Source of the DNA: an uncultured Oscillospiraceae bacterium
Lineage (GTDB): Bacteria; Bacillota; Clostridia; Oscillospirales; Oscillospiraceae
NCBI GenBank assembly: GCA_905236265.1
Contig: CAJOOV010000173.1
Span: 1 to 10,743 of the forward strand
Length of the DNA stretch: 10,743 nt
Reading direction: 5' to 3'
Under the pieces are notes generated by a model that saw only the letters and a program-made list of their open reading frames with translations, was not told the origin of the DNA and did not search any database. Below, one piece after another: positions 1 to 7,177 of the stretch; the stretch's first letter is position 1; every line of letters begins with the position of its first letter. The position numbers and the translations under genes were made by a program.

Positions 1-1
1 C

Positions 2-1429
2 GCCGCCCCGGCGCTGCTGCGTGCCTGCGACGCTCTTGGCGTGTACGTCATGGACGAGTTTTCCGACATGTGGCGCAGAGCCAAGAACGATTTGGACTAT
101 GCGCTGGACTTTGACAAGTGGTGGGAGAGCGACGTGAAGCTCATGGTCAAAAAGGACTTCAACCATCCCAGCGTGGTGCTCTACTCCGTGGGCAATGAGA
201 TTCCTGAGATCGGCACCGACGCAGGCAGCGAGACCTGCGCTGAAATTGCCAGCCTGATAAAATCTCTCGACCCCACCCGCTTCACCACCGCAGGCATCAA
301 CGGCGTGTTTGCCGCCGGTGACCAGATGGGGCGGATTCTGGCAGATCTGTCCAGAGATATGCGCTCGGCCGGTGAAATTGACGGCAACGTCAACGACTTT
401 ATGACGGTCATGGACACGAAAATGGATCAGATCGTGGTGCATGATGCCATCTCTGAGCGTTTGGAGAAGGCCTGCGCATGGCTGGATGTGGCAGGCTATA
501 ACTACATGGCTGCCCGGTATGAGCCGGATTCGGTGCATTACCCCAACCGTGTCATGGTGGGCTCCGAGACCTATCCCCCTGACATCGCCCGCAACTGGGC
601 GCTGGTGGAGAAGCTGCCTAGTGTCATCGGAGACTTCACATGGACCGGCTGGGACTACATCGGTGAGGCCGGCGTTGGCATCCCCGCCTATGCCTTCGGC
701 GAGGGCGGCTTCGGTGCCCAGTTCCCCTGCCAGCTGGCCTACTGCGGCGACCTTGACCTGACCGGCTTCCGCCGCCCCCTGTCCTACTACCGGGAGATCG
801 TCTTCGGCCTGCGAAAGACACCCTATATCGCCGTGCAGAACCCCGCTCACTATGGACAGACCCTGATTAAGACCCCGTGGGTCATGAGCGACGCCAAAGC
901 CGCATGGGACTGCGCAGGTTTCGAGGGCAAGCCCATTGTGGTGGAGGTCTATGCCCCCGGAGACGAGGCGGAGCTGTTTGTCAACGGTGAGCGTCTGGGC
1001 AGAAAGCCGCTGGAGCAATGCCGTGCCCTGTTCGAGACGGTTTATGCTCCCGGTCAGGTGCGGGCAGTTGCCTATGAAAACGGCGTGGCGCTGGGTGAAT
1101 TTGCCCTGAACAGCCCGGCCGGGGAGACCGGACTGACGCTGGAATGCGAGTACATGGGAACGGAGCTGATTTTCCTGAACGCCTGTCTGACGGATGAGAG
1201 CGGCACCGTCGTCACCTGCGCCGACGAGCTGCTCAGCGCTCAGGTGAAGGGCGGCACGCTGCTGGGCTTTGGCAGCGGCGACCCCAAGCCCCTTCTGAAC
1301 TACAACGAGGGCAGGAGCCGCACCTGGAACGGCCGGGCACAGCTGATTGTGAAAAAGACGGACAGCCAGCCTGTTGAGATTACAATTCACTCCGAGTCTG
1401 GTAAAACTGCACAAATTTCGGTGGGATAA
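2..1429 (+). CDS. Glycoside hydrolase family 2 beta-glycosidase (beta-galactosidase-like), 5'-truncated by the window
   Basis: This is the C-terminal part of a retaining GH2 enzyme that cleaves a terminal beta-linked sugar such as galactose or glucuronate. The reading frame is open from base 2 and the true start lies upstream. Seen: the end of the TIM barrel carries the acid/base motif GNE (Glu codon 197-199) and the nucleophile motif GSETYP (Glu codon 566-568), followed by FTWTGWDYIGEAG, the typical GH2 barrel closing segment. A helical insertion lies between the two catalytic motifs. Downstream are a DUF4982-like beta domain (about 905-1110) and a last Ig-like domain resembling the GH2 C-terminal domain 5 (about 1135-1429). 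This architecture is common in Firmicute and bifidobacterial GH2 proteins annotated as beta-galactosidases, but the substrate cannot be read from sequence. Secretion cannot be judged because the N-terminus is missing. The next gene, in the same direction, begins 132 bases later. Confidence 0.93.
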   Translation, partial: AAPALLRACDALGVYVMDEFSDMWRRAKNDLDYALDFDKWWESDVKLMVKKDFNHPSVVLYSVGNEIPEIGTDAGSETCAEIASLIKSLDPTRFTTAGINGVFAAGDQMGRILADLSRDMRSAGEIDGNVNDFMTVMDTKMDQIVVHDAISERLEKACAWLDVAGYNYMAARYEPDSVHYPNRVMVGSETYPPDIARNWALVEKLPSVIGDFTWTGWDYIGEAGVGIPAYAFGEGGFGAQFPCQLAYCGDLDLTGFRRPLSYYREIVFGLRKTPYIAVQNPAHYGQTLIKTPWVMSDAKAAWDCAGFEGKPIVVEVYAPGDEAELFVNGERLGRKPLEQCRALFETVYAPGQVRAVAYENGVALGEFALNSPAGETGLTLECEYMGTELIFLNACLTDESGTVVTCADELLSAQVKGGTLLGFGSGDPKPLLNYNEGRSRTWNGRAQLIVKKTDSQPVEITIHSESGKTAQISVG

Positions 1430-1517
1430 ATTGGCAGGTCAATCTGAAAAAATGTCGGGTAAATCATAATGAAGTGCATTTTCTCAAAAGAAGTTTTGGA
1501 CTAAACTTGAGGGTGCA

Positions 1518-1541
1518 ATGAAGGTCTACCCCAACAAATGA
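1518..1541 (+). CDS. Possible 7-residue leader ORF ahead of the transporter gene (weak)
   Basis: A minimal ORF reads MKVYPNK and stops with TGA, 20 bases before the transporter start at 1562. A GAGGG ribosome-binding-like motif (1509-1513) sits 4 bases before its ATG. It could be an upstream ORF coupling translation into the transporter, or chance. It has no run of one codon type that would suggest classic amino-acid attenuation. Confidence is low because such short ORFs arise frequently. Confidence 0.15.
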   Translation: MKVYPNK

Positions 1542-1545
1542 AGAG

Positions 1546-1553
1546 AAAAGGAG
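1546..1553 (+). promoter_or_regulatory. Ribosome binding site that fixes the transporter start at 1562
   Basis: The AAAAGGAG motif lies 8 bases before the ATG at 1562. An in-frame ATG at 1538 would add eight residues but has no Shine-Dalgarno sequence in front of it, and this motif would then lie inside its coding region. The 1562 start is therefore preferred. Confidence 0.8.
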
Positions 1554-1561
1554 ATTGTTTT

Positions 1562-2998
1562 ATGGACGAAAACACTGCTGTCAAGGCTCCGTCCAAGGAC
1601 GAGGGCAAGGTAAGCAAAGCCTTTACCTGGTTCCATGCCACCTCTGTCAACGGCGGCGCTATGGCGATTGCCGCTACCATCGCAAGCTACTTCTCCCTGT
1701 ACGCACAGGAGACCATCGGTATCACCGCCGCCCAGCTGGCAGTCATCCTGCTGATCTGCAATATCTGGGATGCCATCAACGACCCGCTGATGGGCGTGCT
1801 CTGTGAGTCCACCAACCCCCGCTGGGGCAAGTACCGCACCTGGTTCATCTTCACACCCATCGTGCTGATGGTGGACATGTGGTTCCTGTTCTCCAACCCC
1901 AGCTTTATTCAGGCAAGCCCCATGGCCAAGTGCGTGTGGACCTGCGCATGGTACATGGTCTACGGCATGGTCGTGACCGCCTACACCATGCCTCAGATGG
2001 CGATTCTCCCTGCCATGACCCTGAGCGACGATGTGCGTAACGACGTGCTCACCAAGGGTGCCGGCGTGTGCGCTCTGATGTTCACCATCGCATCCACCTT
2101 CTCCACCCAGCTGGTGCAGTTCTTCGGCAGCTATCGTACCCTGATGGTGTTCTACTCCGTCTTTGCCGTCATCTCCTTCTGGGGTCTGTACAAGACCTCG
2201 GAGGAAAAGTATATGATGAAGGGCGAGAGCGGCGGTCTGAAGCAGCTGGTCTATGTGTTCCGCCACAAGACCGTCTGGCCCGTCCTGCTGGTCTGGGTCT
2301 GCGCTTCCGTCTCCTATGGCTTTATGTTCACCTCCTCCGTGTACTATGCACAGTACATCTGGGCTCCTCTGCGTGTAGACTTCGCCACCATGGACGAGGC
2401 TGCCATCGGCGATACCATTCGCGGCACCATCTCCACCTACATGGGCTTCATCTCCATGGGCGCTCTGTTCTCCATGATGGTGCTCATGCCCATCTTCATC
2501 AAGTTCTTCAAGTCCGGCTGGAAGACCATGCTCTGGTCCCAGATTCTCACTGTGGCCTTCTATCTGATCCTGTTCTTCACCGGACGCATGAACTTCATGT
2601 ACTGCTGTGTCATGAGCTTCCTTGCCACGCTGGTGGGCGCTATGGTGAACGCCGTGGTGAACATCCTGGTGAACGACACCATCGACTATATCCTGCTCAA
2701 GGAGGGCAAGCAGCTCAACGCCGTGGTCTCCGCCGTCAAGGGCTTTGCCCAGAAGTGCGGCAACACGCTGGTCAACTCCGGTATGCTGGCCATTCTGGCT
2801 CTTGCCAAGTTTGACGCCCAGCTGGGCCCCTTTGGCCAGCCTGAGTCCGCTGTTGAGGCCACCAATATGGTGCGCTTCCTGATTCCTGCTATTGTCTCCG
2901 GCATCATCATTATTGTGATGATCTTCTACCCCATCCGCAAATACTTCCCTGAGATTGCTGAGATGAAGGCAAAGATGGCTGCTGAGCACAACCAGTAA
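1562..2998 (+). CDS. GPH-family (glycoside-pentoside-hexuronide) sugar:cation symporter, MFS superfamily
   Basis: Integral membrane protein of 478 residues that probably imports an oligosaccharide or glycoside with Na+ or H+. Seen: many hydrophobic helices spread along the whole length, consistent with a 12-helix MFS fold. It carries the GPH signature WDAINDPLMG (residues 69-78) followed by RWGKYRTW (87-94) in the first cytoplasmic loop, and the related C-terminal-half motif around NDTIDYILLKEGKQ followed by FAQK, where GPH proteins usually have a D-Y-...-G-K/R region. The closest known types are the MelB/XynB/UidB-like transporters. The exact sugar is not predictable; the neighbouring GH2, GH43 and GH78 enzymes suggest a plant oligosaccharide containing rhamnose. 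The length (about 480 residues) is normal for the family. The start is chosen from the ribosome binding site at 1546-1553. A long open frame on the opposite strand is a compositional shadow. Confidence 0.95.
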   Translation: MDENTAVKAPSKDEGKVSKAFTWFHATSVNGGAMAIAATIASYFSLYAQETIGITAAQLAVILLICNIWDAINDPLMGVLCESTNPRWGKYRTWFIFTPIVLMVDMWFLFSNPSFIQASPMAKCVWTCAWYMVYGMVVTAYTMPQMAILPAMTLSDDVRNDVLTKGAGVCALMFTIASTFSTQLVQFFGSYRTLMVFYSVFAVISFWGLYKTSEEKYMMKGESGGLKQLVYVFRHKTVWPVLLVWVCASVSYGFMFTSSVYYAQYIWAPLRVDFATMDEAAIGDTIRGTISTYMGFISMGALFSMMVLMPIFIKFFKSGWKTMLWSQILTVAFYLILFFTGRMNFMYCCVMSFLATLVGAMVNAVVNILVNDTIDYILLKEGKQLNAVVSAVKGFAQKCGNTLVNSGMLAILALAKFDAQLGPFGQPESAVEATNMVRFLIPAIVSGIIIIVMIFYPIRKYFPEIAEMKAKMAAEHNQ

Positions 2999-3008
2999 TC
3001 CCTATAAC

Positions 3009-3041
3009 CAACGCCCCACGCTGAAACGGTGTGGGGCGTTG
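3009..3041 (+). terminator. Strong intercistronic hairpin without a T-tract (partial terminator or mRNA-processing/stability element)
   Basis: An 11-bp perfect stem (3009-3019 pairing with 3031-3041, arms CAACGCCCCAC and GTGGGGCGTTG) encloses an 11-base loop. It starts 11 bases after the transporter stop and ends 27 bases before the GH43 start. The 3' side reads CTACAAAACC, with no run of T, and no T-run follows on the other strand. A full intrinsic terminator is therefore not supported. The element may protect the transporter mRNA 3' end or modulate how much message reaches the downstream hydrolases. Confidence 0.6.
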
Positions 3042-3058
3042 CTACAAAACCAAGAAAT

Positions 3059-3062
3059 GAGG
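3059..3062 (+). promoter_or_regulatory. Ribosome binding site deciding the GH43 start at 3069
   Basis: GAGG lies 6 bases upstream of the ATG at 3069. Other in-frame starts are a TTG at 3039 (inside the hairpin arm) and ATGs at 3057 and 3063, and these have no well-spaced Shine-Dalgarno sequence. The choice among the closely spaced ATGs is likely but not certain. Confidence 0.6.
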
Positions 3063-3068
3063 ATGGAT

Positions 3069-4886
3069 ATGAGCAAGTATTACTGCAATCCCATGAATCT
3101 TCCTTACAGATACAATTTCCAGAAGCCCAATATGCCCGGTCTGGGAGAGGCAAAGCTGAGTGTTTACCGGGAGGCGGCAGACCCCACGCTGGAATATTTT
3201 AAGGGCAGATATTACCTGTTCCCCTCCATGACACGGGGGTTCTATGTCTCTGACGACATGGTGAGCTGGGAATACCACGAGCTGAAGGCGCCTATTCCTG
3301 TCTTTGACTACGCCCCGGATGTGCGTGCGGTGGGCGAGTATCTCTATTTCTGCGCCTCAAAGCGAAGTGAGCCTTGTAATTTCTACCGTACAAAAGACCC
3401 CATCCATGAGTCCTTTGAGGAGATCAGGGGAACCTTTGCCTTCTGGGATCCGGATCTCTTCCGGGACGACGACGGGCGGCTGTACCTGTACTGGGGCTGC
3501 TCCAACGTGACCCCCATCTGGGGTGTGGAGCTGGACCCGGAGACCATGCAGCCTCTGGGTGAAAAGGTCGTCATGTTCCGCATGGACAACAAGAGCCGTG
3601 GCTATGAGCGGGTGGGTATGGATCACGTCAGCCCCAAGGCGGGCATTGATATCGAAGCTGCCACTGAGGAGATGTTCCAGAATCTGATGAAGATGCCTGC
3701 CGAACTGCGGGAGAAAGAGGGACTCACCACCGAGGAGGCTGTGCGCACGTTGGCCCGCGGCTTTGCCGGGGATGACCCCTACATTGAAGGCGCATACATG
3801 ACCAAGCACAACGGGAAGTATTATCTCCAGTATGCCTTCCCGGAGACCCAGAGCAATGTCTATGGCGACGGCGTTCTGGTGGCCGACCATCCCCTGGGTC
3901 CCTTCACGATTGCAAAGAATAACCCCTTCTCCTATAAGCCCGGCGGCTTTATCAACGGCGCAGGCCACGGCTCCACCATTGCAGACAGGAACGGCAATTA
4001 CTGGCACACAGCGTCCATGTCCATCTCCATCAACAACGACATGGAGCGCCGCCTCGGCCTGTGGAAGGCGGGCTTTGACGCAGACGGCGAGCTGTACTGC
4101 GACCAGCGCTACGGCGACTGGCCCATTGACGCCGATGCCGCTCCCTTCGCAAAGCCGGACTTCATGCTGCTGTCCTATGGAAAGCCTGTGACAGTCTCCT
4201 CCGGTACGGGCGCAGAGAAGGTCACCAACGAAAATGTCAGAGATTGGTGGCGGGCAGATACCGCTGAAAACGAGTGGTGTCAGGTGGATCTGGGCGGCGT
4301 GAAGGATGTCCGGGCCATTCAGATCAATTTTGCCGACGAGGGCATTGACGCAGACATCCCGGAGGGCGCCGACCGTCTTGTCGCCCACGAGATCCGCTAC
4401 ATCGATTTGGAACACCGAGTGACCCGCTGGACGCTGGAGGGCTCTGTGGACGGCGAGCACTGGTTCATGGTGGAGGACAAAAGTCAGGCGGATACCAATC
4501 TGGGCAATGACTTCCTCCTGTTTGAAAACGGCGTACAGGCACGCTGCTTAAAGCTCACCGTGCTGGAGGTTCCCTTCCATCAGAAGGTGGCAGTATCCGG
4601 CCTGCGGGTATTCGGTCACGGACAGGGGGCGCTGCCCAAGGCTGCCGTCAAGGTCAGCGCCAAACGGGTCAGCGATCTGGATATGCTGGTCAGCTGGAGC
4701 CATGATGACGCAGTGGGTCACAACATCCTCTGGGGCTATGCCCCGGATAAGCTGTATCACAGCTATATGGTGCTGGGGGCTGACAGGAAGAAGATCGGCG
4801 CTCTGATGAAGGGAGAGCCGGTCTATGTCCGGGTAGATACCTTTAACGAAAACGGCATTACAGAGGGCGAGACCTTCGCCCTGTAA
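3069..4886 (+). CDS. Glycoside hydrolase family 43-type enzyme with C-terminal F5/8-type C and FN3-like domains
   Basis: A 605-residue protein predicted to be an inverting exo-acting hydrolase on arabinose-, xylose- or galactose-containing chains. Seen: a five-bladed propeller-type catalytic region (about 30-355) with the expected GH43 acid trio. These are Asp38 in AADPT (general base), Asp127 in FWDPDLF followed by DDDGRLYLYWG (pKa modulator), and Glu240 in DPYIEGAYM (general acid). The HGS of GAGHGST fits the conserved histidine region. A helical, charged insertion (about 170-234) lies just before the catalytic Glu. Residues about 368-520 resemble a discoidin/F5/8-type C carbohydrate-binding domain, and 524-605 a fibronectin-III-like tail. 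No signal peptide is visible, so the enzyme probably acts in the cytoplasm on imported oligosaccharides. The stop is 17 bases before the rhamnosidase start, so the two are almost certainly co-transcribed. The subfamily and sugar are not assigned. Confidence 0.88.
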   Translation: MSKYYCNPMNLPYRYNFQKPNMPGLGEAKLSVYREAADPTLEYFKGRYYLFPSMTRGFYVSDDMVSWEYHELKAPIPVFDYAPDVRAVGEYLYFCASKRSEPCNFYRTKDPIHESFEEIRGTFAFWDPDLFRDDDGRLYLYWGCSNVTPIWGVELDPETMQPLGEKVVMFRMDNKSRGYERVGMDHVSPKAGIDIEAATEEMFQNLMKMPAELREKEGLTTEEAVRTLARGFAGDDPYIEGAYMTKHNGKYYLQYAFPETQSNVYGDGVLVADHPLGPFTIAKNNPFSYKPGGFINGAGHGSTIADRNGNYWHTASMSISINNDMERRLGLWKAGFDADGELYCDQRYGDWPIDADAAPFAKPDFMLLSYGKPVTVSSGTGAEKVTNENVRDWWRADTAENEWCQVDLGGVKDVRAIQINFADEGIDADIPEGADRLVAHEIRYIDLEHRVTRWTLEGSVDGEHWFMVEDKSQADTNLGNDFLLFENGVQARCLKLTVLEVPFHQKVAVSGLRVFGHGQGALPKAAVKVSAKRVSDLDMLVSWSHDDAVGHNILWGYAPDKLYHSYMVLGADRKKIGALMKGEPVYVRVDTFNENGITEGETFAL

Positions 4887-4903
4887 CAGAACGAGGGGCA
4901 CAC

Positions 4904-7177
4904 ATGAAACTATCAGAGCATTGGGTCACCGGCGAAAGCAAAACACCCTTCTATCTCCGGCGGCGCTTCACCCTGGGGGCAAAGCCGGTACGGGGAGAGC
5001 TGCAGGCCTGCGGGCTGGGACAGTATAACCCGTGGCTGAACGGTCAGCGGGTGGGCGACCATTTTCTGGATCCTGCGTGGACAGACTATGACAAGCTGGT
5101 GCTGTATAACCGCTTTGACGTGACCGAACAGCTCCACGCCGGAGAGAATGCCCTTGTGCTGGAGGTGGGCAACGGCTGGTATCTCTGGGACGACTCCTTT
5201 GGCTACGGGTTTCATTTCCCGCCCTTTATGCCCCCCAATCCCAATCCCTACCACCCCTACGGGGACAGCTTAGTGGCCAGCTTTGTGCTTCAGGTGGACT
5301 ACGCCGACGGCTCCCAAGAGACCATCTGCTCTGACGAGAGGTGCAAAACCCAGCCCCACGGCGTAAAGCACTCCAACGTCTATGGCTCGGAGCTGATTCG
5401 GGGCGCTGCGCTGCAAACCGGCTGTTCCCTCCCGGACTTTGACGACAGGGACTGGGGCTTCGCCTCTGCCGCCAAGCCCGGTCAGGTGCCCAAGGGACGG
5501 TTGGAGGAGGCCAAGCTGCCCCCCGTGCGTGCCATTGCCCGATATGAGGCATCCGGACTGGGAACAGTTCATGGCAGGCGCATCTACGATTTGGGACAGA
5601 ATATCTCCGGCGTGCTGTATGCTCAAGTGCGGGGCAAGGCAGGTACAACGGTGCGCTTCTATCCTGCGGAGAAGCTGGACGGCGAAGGCGACGCAGATCA
5701 GATGGCAAAGAACTGGATGCCCATTGACAATGTGATCTCCTATGAGATTGGGGCGGACAACCGGGTGGAGGAGGTCTCCCAAACCTTCACCTACTTTGGG
5801 GGACGCTATTTTGCGGTGGAGGGGGATGCCGAGGTGATTTCCCTGTCCGCACAGGCCATCAGCAGCGCATGGAAGCGCTCCGGCAGCTTTACCTGCGACG
5901 ATGAGCGCTACAACCGTATCTATGACATGGTGGAGAAAACCGTGGAGGCCAACCTGCTGGGGGTACACACCGACTGCCCTACCATTGAGCGCTTTGCGTG
6001 GCAGGAGCCGAACCACCTGATGGCACCCTCCATCTTTTTCATGAAGGACAGCAAGGCTCTGTGGGAGAAGTTCCTGCAGGATCTCCGCCTTGCTCAGCAC
6101 GGGCCGGACGACCGTTTCCGGGATATGGACGGCAGGCTGTTTGCCCCCGGAGACGGGCTGGTGCCCTCTCAGGCACCCTGCTACATTCCCAATGTGCTGC
6201 CCGTGCCGGGGATGGGGAGCTTTTACGACATTATCCCGTGGGGGAGCACCTGCATTCTCGGCACCTATTGGCACTACCTCTTCTATGGAGATGCCTGCGT
6301 CGTGAGGGACAACTACGAGACAGGGCTTCGGTATCTGAACTATTTAAAGACAAAGCTGAACGCAGACGGTTTCCTGAACCACGGTCTTGGCGACTGGGGC
6401 AATCCGGAAAACCGGCTTGCAAGGGAGAATGTGGAGACAGCCTTCCTCTACGCTGACGCAGTGGTGCTGGAGGGCTTTGCCAGACTGCTGTGCCGTGAGG
6501 CAGAGGCCGGAGAGCTGCACCGCTTCGGGGAGCAGGTCAGAGACAACTATAACAAAAAGCTCCTCAGGTATCATGAGGAGCTTGGAATCTGGTGCTATCA
6601 GGTTTGGGGGGAGGATGGCCGCATCACCCAGACCACGCAGGCGCTGCCCCTGTTCTGGGGCATGGTGCCCCAAGAGCATGAGGCGGACGTGGCTCGTGCT
6701 CTCCGGTTTGCGCTGGAGGAAAAGCAGGCGCTGATTGCCGGGGAGATCGGGCTGCCCTATGTGATTCAGTCCGCCCGGCGCTTTGGCATGAACGACCTGA
6801 TTGCCCGCATGATTACCCGGCCGGAGCACCCGTCCTACTACGCCTTTGTGCTGGACGGGGAGACGACGCTGGGCGAATACTGGGAGCGCAACCCCAGAAG
6901 CCATTGTCACGATATGATGGGTCATATCATCGAATGGTATTACAACGCTCTGGCGGGCATTCAGGTTCTGGAGCCCGGCTTTGTCCGGGTGCGGATTGCG
7001 CCGTGGATGCCGGAGGGGATGAACCGCTTCCGGTGCAGCTATGAGACGCCCCATGGTACAATCACCGTTTCCGGCCAGCGGACGGGAACGGAAGTCCGCT
7101 TTGATGCCCGGATTCCGGCAGGCATTTCCTGTGAGGCAGCCCACGGAGTCACAGTTACTTCATCTCAAAGGGAATGA
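4904..7177 (+). CDS. Divergent GH78 family alpha-L-rhamnosidase (variant active-site motif)
   Basis: A 757-residue protein predicted to release terminal alpha-L-rhamnose by inversion. Seen: an N-terminal rhamnosidase beta-sandwich (about 15-185, with the typical GQYNPWLNGQRVG and LEVGNGWY segments), a concanavalin-like domain (about 205-310), an (alpha/alpha)6 barrel (about 320-690) and a short C-terminal beta domain (LEPGFVRVRIAPWMPEG onward). The active-site segment reads DCPTIERFAWQEP, with Asp357 and Glu362 kept. The usual W-x-GD is W-Q-EP, so Pro369 replaces the Asp that binds rhamnose in characterised GH78 enzymes. The likely general base is Glu658 in TLGEYW. It lacks the leading Ig-like domain of the second GH78 gene in this window and has a Pro-rich loop (about 103-122). 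No signal peptide is seen. The start has GAGGGG 5 bases upstream. The 3' end overlaps the converging regulator gene by 23 bases. Substrate specificity may differ from canonical enzymes. Confidence 0.9.
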   Translation: MKLSEHWVTGESKTPFYLRRRFTLGAKPVRGELQACGLGQYNPWLNGQRVGDHFLDPAWTDYDKLVLYNRFDVTEQLHAGENALVLEVGNGWYLWDDSFGYGFHFPPFMPPNPNPYHPYGDSLVASFVLQVDYADGSQETICSDERCKTQPHGVKHSNVYGSELIRGAALQTGCSLPDFDDRDWGFASAAKPGQVPKGRLEEAKLPPVRAIARYEASGLGTVHGRRIYDLGQNISGVLYAQVRGKAGTTVRFYPAEKLDGEGDADQMAKNWMPIDNVISYEIGADNRVEEVSQTFTYFGGRYFAVEGDAEVISLSAQAISSAWKRSGSFTCDDERYNRIYDMVEKTVEANLLGVHTDCPTIERFAWQEPNHLMAPSIFFMKDSKALWEKFLQDLRLAQHGPDDRFRDMDGRLFAPGDGLVPSQAPCYIPNVLPVPGMGSFYDIIPWGSTCILGTYWHYLFYGDACVVRDNYETGLRYLNYLKTKLNADGFLNHGLGDWGNPENRLARENVETAFLYADAVVLEGFARLLCREAEAGELHRFGEQVRDNYNKKLLRYHEELGIWCYQVWGEDGRITQTTQALPLFWGMVPQEHEADVARALRFALEEKQALIAGEIGLPYVIQSARRFGMNDLIARMITRPEHPSYYAFVLDGETTLGEYWERNPRSHCHDMMGHIIEWYYNALAGIQVLEPGFVRVRIAPWMPEGMNRFRCSYETPHGTITVSGQRTGTEVRFDARIPAGISCEAAHGVTVTSSQRE

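Noticed and set aside
1489..1502. Small inverted repeat CAAAAGAAGTTTTG ahead of the transporter
   Set aside because: The stem is only about five A/T-rich pairs with a four-base loop and no T-tract. It is too weak to call a terminator or operator.
1526..2989. A 487-codon open frame on the minus strand, almost the full length of the transporter gene
   Set aside because: Its translation is rich in His, Gly, Asp and Gln with no recognisable domain. It mirrors the transporter codons, whose G/C third-position bias removes stop codons on the other strand. The + strand protein has clear GPH motifs.
3357..4460. Long minus-strand open frame opposite the GH43 gene
   Set aside because: Compositional shadow. 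The + strand frame carries the GH43 acid trio and a well-spaced ribosome binding site.
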